Source of the DNA: Gammaproteobacteria bacterium
GTDB taxonomy: Bacteria; Pseudomonadota; Gammaproteobacteria; Steroidobacterales; Steroidobacteraceae
DNA: 6,149 bases
Reading direction: 5' to 3'
Assembly: GCA_009923475.1 (NCBI GenBank)
Contig: RFTM01000114.1
Span: 1-6,149 of the forward strand
The notes under the pieces were generated by a model. The model saw nothing but the letters and a program-made list of their open reading frames with translations. It searched no databases and had not been told where the DNA came from. Made by a program: the position numbers and the translations under genes. Below, in pieces: positions 1 to 6,149 of this stretch. The first letter of the stretch is position 1. Each line of letters begins with the position of its first letter.

Positions 1-618
1 CACCAGCACGTCGAGGCCGGGCTCGACGATCGGGCCGCCGCAGGACAGCGCATACGCCGTAGAACCGGTGGCGGTGGCGACCACCAGTCCGTCGCCGCCA
101 TGCGTGTTGACGAAGCGGCCACCGATCCAGGTCTCGAAGTCGACGAGGTGCCCGCTCTGGCGCTTCTGCAGCACCACGTCGTTGAGGGCGAGGCCGACGG
201 CCGGCGCTCCGGAGGCGGGCCGCACCTCGGCTGAGAGCAACGGCCGCTCGTCGCGCGCGCAGTCGCCGGCGAGCGCGGCATCGACGCTCGTCAGCATGTC
301 TTCGGGCATGACGTCGGTGAGGAAGCCGAGCCTGCCGCGGTTGACGCCCAGTAGCGGCGTGCCGCGACCCGCCACGAGACCGGCCGCGTAGAGCAGGGTG
401 CCGTCGCCGCCGATGGCGACCATGAGCTGCGCCTCGCCGGCGAGCGCGGGTTCGGGGACGAAGCGCGCGGCGACCTCGCCGAGCCGCGGCGCCTCTTCCT
501 CGGGCGCCAGCACCTCGAGGCCGCGACCGGCGAGGTGGCGCGCGAGCGATGCTGCGCTCTCTGCGGCGCGGGCATCGGCGAAGCGGGTGACGAGGGCGCA
601 GCGGCGGATGGGGGTCAT
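1..618 (-). CDS. nadK: NAD kinase, N-terminal 206 residues (cut by window edge)
   Basis: ATP-dependent NAD kinase phosphorylates NAD to NADP in the cytosol. The minus-strand frame is open from an ATG at 618-616 to the window edge, giving 206 of the usual 290 or so residues. Visible family motifs are the catalytic GGDGT loop at residues 70-74 (Asp72), GVNRGRLGFLTD at 91-102, the NDVVL motif at 146-150, and DGLVVATATGSTAYALSCGGP at about 176-196. The last motif reads TATGSTAY where most proteins of the family have TPTGSTAY, so Ala183 replaces a usual proline; this looks like a tolerated variant, not damage. The start is chosen because MTPIRRCALVTR begins just before the first nucleotide-binding strand, as in relatives; no strong ribosome site precedes it. 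The C-terminal part lies left of position 1. The gene is divergent from hrcA. In related genomes recN often follows nadK, which cannot be seen here. Confidence 0.96.
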   Translation of the reverse strand, partial: MTPIRRCALVTRFADARAAESAASLARHLAGRGLEVLAPEEEAPRLGEVAARFVPEPALAGEAQLMVAIGGDGTLLYAAGLVAGRGTPLLGVNRGRLGFLTDVMPEDMLTSVDAALAGDCARDERPLLSAEVRPASGAPAVGLALNDVVLQKRQSGHLVDFETWIGGRFVNTHGGDGLVVATATGSTAYALSCGGPIVEPGLDVLV

Positions 619-644
619 GGAGCACCGAGGGGGCAGGGCAGCGT

Positions 645-672
645 TTTATCACGCCGGACGCGATGGCTCCAA
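645..672 (-). promoter_or_regulatory. Possible sigma-70 promoter of nadK
   Basis: Read on the minus strand, TTGGAG (672-667) and GATAAA (650-645) are separated by 16 bases. The second box matches TATAAT at four of six positions and sits in the only AT-rich patch of this intergenic region. Only the TTG of the first box matches. Transcription would start about 20 bases before the nadK ATG. This is a weak match and an inference from position. Confidence 0.3.
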
Positions 673-699
673 TGCCAGGCGCCCGCCGAATCTGGCCGC

Positions 700-729
700 T
701 TGACGCAGTTCCGCGCGTATCGGTAGCGT
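700..729 (+). promoter_or_regulatory. Weak candidate promoter of hrcA
   Basis: TTGACG (700-705) matches five of six bases of the -35 consensus. At 18 bases spacing lies TAGCGT (724-729), which keeps the three most conserved -10 bases (T, A and the final T) but none of the others. A start about seven bases downstream would fall on or next to the hrcA ATG at 736, implying little or no leader. No CIRCE operator and no CCCCAT-type heat-shock -10 box are present. The rest of the 619-735 gap holds nothing else I recognise. Confidence 0.22.
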
Positions 730-735
730 CTGGAC

Positions 736-1800
736 ATGGCCCAGGGCACCGATGACCGCTTGAACGAACGCGCACGGCAGCTGTTGCGCGTGCTCGTCGA
801 GAGCTATATCCGCGACGGGCAGCCCGTCGGCTCGCGCGCGCTGTCGCGCGATTCCGGGCTCAGTCTCTCTTCGGCGACCATCCGCAACGTGATGGCCGAC
901 CTCGAAGCGCTCGGTTTCGTCGCCTCGCCGCACACCTCGGCTGGGCGGGTGCCGACCGACCGCGGTTACCGCTTCTTCGTGGACACGCTGCTGCGCTCGC
1001 GGCCTCCGGAGACGATGCCGGAGGCCGAGCTGCGCCGTGCGCTCGGCGCCGCGCCGGCCACCGACCCCAAAGCCCTGGTGGCCAACGCCTCGCAGTTGTT
1101 GTCCAACCTCACGCGGCTCGCGGGCGTGGTGACCGTGCCGCGTCCCGCGGTGGCGCACATCTCGCAGATCGAGTTCGTCGGGCTGTCAGAGAACCGCGTG
1201 CTGGTGGTCATGGTGTTCGACGACCGCGAGGTGCAGAACCGCATCATCCACCTGTCTCGGCCTCACGCCCCCGAGGAGCTGCGGCGGGCGGCGCAGTTCC
1301 TCAACGAGCAGCTCGTCGGCCGTACGCCCGAACAGGCGCGCGAGGAGATCCTGCGGCAGCTGCAGCAGGACCGCGAGCACATGAACGCGCTGATGCTCGA
1401 GGCCATCAGCGCGGCCCAGCAGGTCTTCGAGCAGGGCGGCACGCCGCCGGGCGGCCTCGAGTACATCGTCGCGGGCGAGACCAACCTGATGGGCGCCGCC
1501 CAGCTGACGAGCGTCGAGAAGCTCAAGCGGCTGTTCGAGGCCTTCAACGAGAAGCGCGACTTCCTGCACCTGCTCGACCAGAGCCTGCATGCCGACGGCG
1601 TCCAGATCTTCATCGGCCAGGAGTCGGGCTACCAGGTGCTCGACGACTGCAGCGTCGTGACCGCCCCCTACAGCGGCACGGACGGGGTCATGGGGGTGAT
1701 CGGCGTGATCGGCCCCACCCGCATGGCCTACGAGCGGGTGATCCCGATCGTGGACATGACCGCCCGTCTGCTCGGTTCGGCCTTGAATTCCCGCCGCTGA
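736..1800 (+). CDS. hrcA: Heat-inducible transcription repressor HrcA
   Basis: HrcA is a dimeric DNA-binding repressor that recognises CIRCE operators (TTAGCACTC-N9-GAGTGCTAA) and is kept active by GroEL. The 354-residue product is close to the family norm of about 340. The N-terminal winged helix spans roughly residues 8-80, with the family blocks SSATIRNVMADLEALG (45-60) and SPHTSAGRVPTDRGYRFFVD (64-83). The rest matches the GAF-like and dimerisation regions, including the late block DGVMGVIGVIGPTRMAYERV near residues 316-335. The ATG at 736 puts the recognised N-terminal helix a few residues in. The bases just upstream (TCTGGAC) give no usable ribosome site, which is odd beside grpE and dnaK. 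It leads the chaperone cluster, 87 bases before grpE, and its last codons contain the -35 box of the grpE promoter. With no CIRCE visible, its target is probably elsewhere in the genome. Confidence 0.97.
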   Translation: MAQGTDDRLNERARQLLRVLVESYIRDGQPVGSRALSRDSGLSLSSATIRNVMADLEALGFVASPHTSAGRVPTDRGYRFFVDTLLRSRPPETMPEAELRRALGAAPATDPKALVANASQLLSNLTRLAGVVTVPRPAVAHISQIEFVGLSENRVLVVMVFDDREVQNRIIHLSRPHAPEELRRAAQFLNEQLVGRTPEQAREEILRQLQQDREHMNALMLEAISAAQQVFEQGGTPPGGLEYIVAGETNLMGAAQLTSVEKLKRLFEAFNEKRDFLHLLDQSLHADGVQIFIGQESGYQVLDDCSVVTAPYSGTDGVMGVIGVIGPTRMAYERVIPIVDMTARLLGSALNSRR

Positions 1801-1809
1801 CCCCCATCT
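1782..1809 (+). promoter_or_regulatory. Sigma-32 heat-shock promoter of grpE
   Basis: CTTGAA (1782-1787) and CCCCATCT (1802-1809) are separated by 14 bases. They match the RpoH (sigma-32) consensus CTTGAA-N13 to 15-CCCCATnT at every specified position. The -35 box lies inside the last codons of hrcA (Leu-Asn) and the -10 box begins just after the hrcA stop at 1798-1800. Transcription should begin near 1815-1817, leaving a leader of about 70 bases before grpE. This is probably the main heat-shock promoter of grpE-dnaK-dnaJ and would separate them from hrcA control. The match is read directly; activity is inferred. Confidence 0.85.
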
Positions 1810-1843
1810 TCCTGCTCCAAGGAGCGTCGCAGCCCGGGAGGTC

Positions 1844-1861
1844 GCGCGTGTCCCCATGCGC
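1844..1861 (+). other. Leader hairpin I upstream of grpE
   Basis: GCGCGTG (1844-1850) pairs with CATGCGC (1855-1861) around a four-base loop TCCC. The stem has seven pairs, six Watson-Crick and one G-U. It lies in the predicted grpE leader, just 5' of the weak hairpin over the ribosome site. No T-run follows, so it is not an intrinsic terminator. A structural role in the leader is inferred. Confidence 0.5.
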
Positions 1862-1864
1862 AAC

Positions 1865-1880
1865 TCTTTGAAAATAAAGG
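1865..1880 (+). promoter_or_regulatory. Possible RNA thermometer covering the grpE ribosome site
   Basis: UCUUU (1865-1869) can pair with AAAGG (1876-1880) around the loop GAAAAU, giving four Watson-Crick pairs and one U-G pair. The 3' strand is the Shine-Dalgarno sequence AAAGGA (1876-1881), six bases before the grpE ATG. A short, AU-rich stem over the ribosome site just 3' of a stable stem resembles the layout of FourU-type and ROSE-type RNA thermometers. The stem may be too weak to be closed at normal growth temperature, so confidence is limited. The ribosome site itself is clear. Confidence 0.35.
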
Positions 1881-1887
1881 ACTTCCG

Positions 1888-2397
1888 ATGTCCGACACCC
1901 TTCCGACCCCGCCCTCCGAGCCGCTGACCGTCGAGGATCTGCAGGCCTTGTTGGCCGATGCCGAGACGCGGGCCCAGCAGCAGCGCGAGCAGCATCTGCG
2001 TGCCGTGGCCGAGCTCGAGAACGTCCGCAAGCGCGCGCAGCGCGAGGTCGAGCAGGCCCATCGCTACGGGGTCGAGAAACTCGCCCAAGAGCTCCTGCCG
2101 GTGAAGGACAGCCTCGATCTCGCGGTCGAGAACGCGGGTCGCGCCGATGCGGCGGCGCTCATCGAGGGCCAGGCGGCGACGCTGCGGCTCCTGCAGAAGG
2201 CGCTGGAGCGCATCGGCGTCACCGAGATCGACCCCACGGGGCAGCCCTTCGATGCCAACTGGCACGAGGCCGTGGCTGCCCAACCCTCCGAGACCGCCGA
2301 ACCGAACTCGGTGCTGCTCGTGGTGCAGCGGGGCTACAGCCTGAACGGCCGTCTGCTGCGGGCGGCACGGGTCATCGTCGCCCGGGCCCCCGGTTGA
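1888..2397 (+). CDS. grpE: Nucleotide exchange factor GrpE
   Basis: GrpE is the dimeric cochaperone that releases ADP from DnaK and is itself thermosensitive. The product has 169 residues, shorter than the 197 of E. coli because the acidic disordered N-terminal tail is brief (about residues 1-15). A long helix with coiled-coil character runs from about residue 16 to 80 and holds the family block RAVAELENVRKRAQREVEQA (38-57) and the segment ELLPVKDSLDLA (68-79). The C-terminal beta domain that contacts DnaK includes GQPFDANWHEAV (118-129) and GYSLNGRLLRAARVIVA (149-165). The ATG at 1888 has a good AAAGGA ribosome site six bases upstream. It lies 87 bases after hrcA and 78 before dnaK, downstream of a strong sigma-32 promoter match. 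Nothing appears broken. Confidence 0.97.
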   Translation: MSDTLPTPPSEPLTVEDLQALLADAETRAQQQREQHLRAVAELENVRKRAQREVEQAHRYGVEKLAQELLPVKDSLDLAVENAGRADAAALIEGQAATLRLLQKALERIGVTEIDPTGQPFDANWHEAVAAQPSETAEPNSVLLVVQRGYSLNGRLLRAARVIVARAPG

Positions 2398-2420
2398 TTT
2401 ATCCACAGGCGACCCCACTT
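2393..2420 (+). promoter_or_regulatory. Candidate sigma-32 promoter of dnaK
   Basis: GTTGAT (2393-2398), overlapping the grpE stop codon, and CCCCACTT (2413-2420) are 14 bases apart, the same spacing as in the grpE promoter. The -35 box differs from the E. coli dnaK P1-type CTTGAT at its first base (two differences from CTTGAA), and the -10 box differs from CCCCATnT at one base. Transcription would start near 2427, about 50 bases before dnaK. It would give dnaK extra heat-induced transcripts over grpE. It is weaker than the grpE promoter and not proven. Confidence 0.45.
2399..2407 (+). promoter_or_regulatory. Consensus DnaA box between grpE and dnaK
   Basis: TTATCCACA is an exact match to the high-affinity DnaA box. 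It starts one base after the grpE stop codon and lies wholly in the spacer of the candidate dnaK promoter. Such an AT-rich 9-mer should be rare in DNA of this composition. No second box or AT-rich unwinding region is near, so this is not an origin; a regulatory site or chance occurrence are the options. Confidence 0.45.
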
Positions 2421-2434
2421 ACACGACCATTGGC

Positions 2435-2447
2435 GCCCCGACGGGGC
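2435..2447 (+). other. Short GC hairpin in the dnaK leader
   Basis: GCCCC (2435-2439) and GGGGC (2443-2447) form a five-pair stem with a three-base loop GAC, ending 28 bases before the dnaK start. No T-run follows, so it is not a terminator. It could stabilise or be a processing point for the dnaK-dnaJ message. The inverted repeat is seen; the role is inferred. Confidence 0.35.
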
Positions 2448-2475
2448 ACGACAGAACTGAGCGGAGCAGACCATC

Positions 2476-4416
<1,941 letters not shown>

Positions 4417-4430
4417 TCGGGGCGCGTTCC

Positions 4431-5570
4431 ATGGCCAAGCCGGACTACTACAAGGTCCTCGATGTACCGAGGACCGCCACCGAGGCCGACATCAAGAAGG
4501 CGTATCGGCGGCTGGCCATGAAGTACCACCCGGACCGCAATCCGGACGACAAGGACGCCGAGGAGCGCTTCAAGCAGGTCAAGGAGGCCTACGAGGTCCT
4601 CACCGACGAGCAGAAGCGCGCGGTCTACGACCAGCACGGCCATGACGGCCTCGACGCCGTCCGGCAGGGCGGAGGCGGGGGCGGCGCGAGCGGTTTCGGC
4701 GGCGCCGATTTCGGCGACATCTTCGGCGAGGTCTTCGGCGACATCTTCGGCGGCGGCCGGCGCGGCGGCCGTTCGCAGGTGCTGCGCGGCGCCGACCTGC
4801 GCTACGAACTCGAACTCGACCTCAAGGAGGCCGTGTTCGGCCACACCTGCGAGATCGAGATCCCGCGGCTCATGGAGTGCGAGACCTGCGAGGGCAGCGG
4901 CGCGGCCAAGGGCTCGAGCCCGGTCACCTGCGAGCAGTGCAACGGCCATGGCGTCGTGCGCGTCTCGCAGGGCTTCTTCCAGATGCAGCAGCCCTGTCCG
5001 CGGTGCCGCGGGTCGGGGCGCACCGTCAAGAACCCCTGCGATGCCTGCCTCGGGCAAGGGCGCGTGCGCCGCACGCGCAAGCTCTCGGTGAAGGTGCCGG
5101 CCGGCGTCTCGACGGGCGACCGCATCCGCTTGGGCGGCGAGGGCGAGGCCGGGCGCAACGGCGGGCCATCGGGCGACCTCTATGTCGAGATCGCGGTCCG
5201 TCCGCATGCCATCTTCGAGCGCGACGGCGACGACCTCTACTGCGAGGTGCCGGTCGGTTTCGCGACCGCCGTGCTCGGCGGTTCGGTCAACGTGCCGACG
5301 CTGCAGGGCGAGGTGGCGATCAAGATCCCGCCCGAGACCCAGTCCGGACGGCAGTTCCGCCTCCGCGACCAGGGCGTGAAGCCGGTGCGCGGCGGGTCGC
5401 GCGGCGACCTATACTGCCGCGTGGTCGTGGAGACGCCCGTGAACCTGACCGCGGAGCAGCGCGAGCTGCTGCGCAAGTTCGACCAGTCCCTGCGCGAGGA
5501 TGGCAAGAGCCATACGCCGCGCGAGGAGGGGTTCCTCGAGGGCGTCAAGAGATTCTTCTCGGGACGCTGA
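4431..5570 (+). CDS. dnaJ: Chaperone protein DnaJ (Hsp40, type I)
   Basis: DnaJ binds unfolded substrates, passes them to DnaK and stimulates its ATPase. The 379-residue product has the full type I layout. The J domain covers about residues 4-70 with the essential His33-Pro34-Asp35. A Gly/Phe-rich region follows at about 80-113, with six consecutive glycines and FGDIFG twice. The zinc-binding domain has all four CxxCxGxG repeats: CETCEGSG (150-157), CEQCNGHG (167-174), CPRCRGSG (189-196) and CDACLGQG (203-210). The C-terminal substrate-binding and dimerisation domains end in [14 protein letters not shown]. Cys140, just before the zinc domain, is an additional cysteine not among the zinc ligands. 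The ATG at 4431 lies 14 bases after dnaK with only a weak G-rich ribosome site (near 4418-4421), suggesting translational coupling to dnaK. Confidence 0.99.
   Translation: MAKPDYYKVLDVPRTATEADIKKAYRRLAMKYHPDRNPDDKDAEERFKQVKEAYEVLTDEQKRAVYDQHGHDGLDAVRQGGGGGGASGFGGADFGDIFGEVFGDIFGGGRRGGRSQVLRGADLRYELELDLKEAVFGHTCEIEIPRLMECETCEGSGAAKGSSPVTCEQCNGHGVVRVSQGFFQMQQPCPRCRGSGRTVKNPCDACLGQGRVRRTRKLSVKVPAGVSTGDRIRLGGEGEAGRNGGPSGDLYVEIAVRPHAIFERDGDDLYCEVPVGFATAVLGGSVNVPTLQGEVAIKIPPETQSGRQFRLRDQGVKPVRGGSRGDLYCRVVVETPVNLTAEQRELLRKFDQSLREDGKSHTPREEGFLEGVKRFFSGR
4710..4752 (+). repeat. Direct repeat in the dnaJ Gly/Phe region
   Basis: A 19-base sequence beginning TTCGGCGACATC occurs identically at 4710-4728 and 4734-4752, an offset of 24 bases or eight codons. 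It encodes FGDIFG twice. Repeated FGDxFG units are normal in this region of DnaJ; the nucleotide identity suggests recent duplication or codon-level conservation. Confidence 0.75.
5522..5538 (+). other. Inverted repeat near the dnaJ 3' end
   Basis: CGAGGA (5522-5527) and TCCTCG (5533-5538) form a six-pair stem with the five-base loop GGGGT, inside the dnaJ coding sequence. It lies 21 bases before a second stem of the same size. It may be chance within codons for Arg-Glu-Glu-Gly-Phe-Leu-Glu. Confidence 0.3.
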
Positions 5571-5576
5571 GTCCCG
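5560..5576 (+). other. Hairpin spanning the dnaJ stop codon, before dapB
   Basis: CGGGAC (5560-5565) pairs with GTCCCG (5571-5576) around the loop GCTGA, which contains most of the dnaJ stop TGA (5568-5570). A further T-G pair can close the base. The stem is strong and GC-rich but has no T-run, so it is not a standard intrinsic terminator. Its 3' arm touches the likely dapB ribosome site GGTGG (5576-5580), so it may dampen dapB translation or mark a processing site. Function is inferred. Confidence 0.5.
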
Positions 5577-5588
5577 GTGGCGGGGCCC

Positions 5589-6149
5589 GTGTCCAAGAAG
5601 ATCCTGCTCGTCGGCGCCACGGGGCGCATGGGACTCGCGATCACGCGCGTCGCCGCGGAGTCGCGCGGGCTGCGCATCGTCGCCGCCGTCGATCGCGCCG
5701 ATGACGGCTCGCGGCCGCCCGTGCAAGGGCGCGACCTCGGCACGCTCGCGGGGCTCGCGCCCATCGGTGTCGCCGTGGGCGCAGACCTCGACGCGGCGCT
5801 CGCGGGCGCGGCCGGCGAGACCCCCGATGTCATGATCGATTTCTCGTCGCCCGCCGCGACGGCGTCCAATCTCGCCGCCTGCGCGCGCGCCCATGTCGCC
5901 GCGCTCGTCGGCACCACCGGGCTCGGCCCCGATGTCGAGCCTGCGGCGCAAGCGGCCGCGGCGCGGGTGCCGGTGCTCATCGCGGCGAACACCAGCGTCG
6001 GCGTCACGCTGCTCGCAGAGTTGGTGCGCGCGGCGGCGCGCGCCTTGCCGGCCGAGTTCGACATCGAGATCTTCGAAGCCCATCACCGCGCCAAGGTCGA
6101 TGCGCCCTCCGGCACCGCGCTTGCGCTCGGTCGTGCGGCAGCGGATGGC
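5589..6149 (+). CDS. dapB: 4-hydroxy-tetrahydrodipicolinate reductase, N-terminal 187 residues (cut by window edge)
   Basis: DapB reduces 4-hydroxy-tetrahydrodipicolinate with NAD(P)H to tetrahydrodipicolinate, in the diaminopimelate route to lysine and peptidoglycan. The visible 187 residues, of about 270 expected, hold the nucleotide-binding loop GATGRMG (9-15), the acidic Asp35 after the second strand (AAVDR), DFSSP (84-88), GTTGL (108-112), AANTSVGV (132-139) and the catalytic signature EAHHRAKVDAPSGTAL (163-178) with His165, His166 and Lys169. The start is a GTG. 5589 is preferred because GGTGG lies eight bases upstream and the protein then begins four residues before the first strand. 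An in-frame GTG at 5577 is an alternative adding four residues. No promoter is evident in the 18-base gap after dnaJ, so at least partial co-transcription with the chaperones is likely. Confidence 0.95.
   Translation, partial: MSKKILLVGATGRMGLAITRVAAESRGLRIVAAVDRADDGSRPPVQGRDLGTLAGLAPIGVAVGADLDAALAGAAGETPDVMIDFSSPAATASNLAACARAHVAALVGTTGLGPDVEPAAQAAAARVPVLIAANTSVGVTLLAELVRAAARALPAEFDIEIFEAHHRAKVDAPSGTALALGRAAADG

Noticed and set aside
1852..1859. Second CCCCAT box upstream of grpE
   Set aside because: No CTTGA-like sequence lies 11-17 bases upstream; the bases are better explained as part of leader hairpin I.
1856..1927. 23-codon ATG frame overlapping the start of grpE
   Set aside because: The nearest purine-rich site is 14 bases away, the ATG lies within a stem, and the frame simply reads grpE codons out of phase.
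1186..2418. 410-codon minus-strand frame across hrcA, the leader and grpE
   Set aside because: It runs opposite two well-recognised genes and their promoter. Its composition is typical of a mirror frame, and no ribosome site or family motif was seen.
2398..2475. Replication origin suggested by the DnaA box
   Set aside because: There is only one box, no AT-rich unwinding region, and no dnaA, dnaN or similar gene nearby.

Overview
The window is a chromosomal housekeeping segment from a GC-rich bacterium (roughly two thirds G+C by eye). It carries a heat-shock chaperone operon flanked by two metabolic genes. The order is a divergent NAD kinase gene, then hrcA, grpE, dnaK, dnaJ and dapB. This order, the HrcA repressor together with sigma-32-type promoter sequences, and the protein sequences point to a proteobacterium. 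A high-GC gammaproteobacterium outside the enterics (Xanthomonas/Nevskia/Chromatiales-like) is most likely, because dapB follows dnaJ and hrcA sits next to grpE. The genus cannot be named from the sequence.

Layout. 1-618 (minus) holds the N-terminal 206 codons of nadK. 619-735 is a 117-base divergent intergenic region with only weak promoter candidates. 736-1800 is hrcA, which has no convincing ribosome binding site. 1782-1887 combines a near-perfect sigma-32 promoter, buried in the 3' end of hrcA, with a structured grpE leader. 1888-2397 is grpE. 2393-2475 holds a second sigma-32-like promoter with a consensus DnaA box in its spacer, followed by a short GC hairpin. 2476-4416 is dnaK, 4431-5570 is dnaJ, a hairpin spans the dnaJ stop codon, and 5589-6149 is the start of dapB, cut by the window edge.

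How the genes work together. DnaK is the ATP-driven Hsp70. DnaJ delivers substrates and stimulates ATP hydrolysis, and GrpE exchanges the nucleotide. HrcA is the repressor of the other common heat-shock regulatory circuit. No CIRCE operator (the HrcA binding site) is visible here, so grpE-dnaK-dnaJ looks controlled by sigma-32, with HrcA probably acting elsewhere (inference; groESL is the usual target). NadK makes NADP. DapB makes tetrahydrodipicolinate for lysine and peptidoglycan and may be partly co-transcribed with the chaperones.

I found no undescribed protein system; every protein is a recognisable, mostly canonical family member. The observations worth a second look are regulatory: the grpE promoter and its possible RNA thermometer and mini-ORF, the DnaA box inside the dnaK promoter candidate, and the hairpin at the dnaJ-dapB junction.
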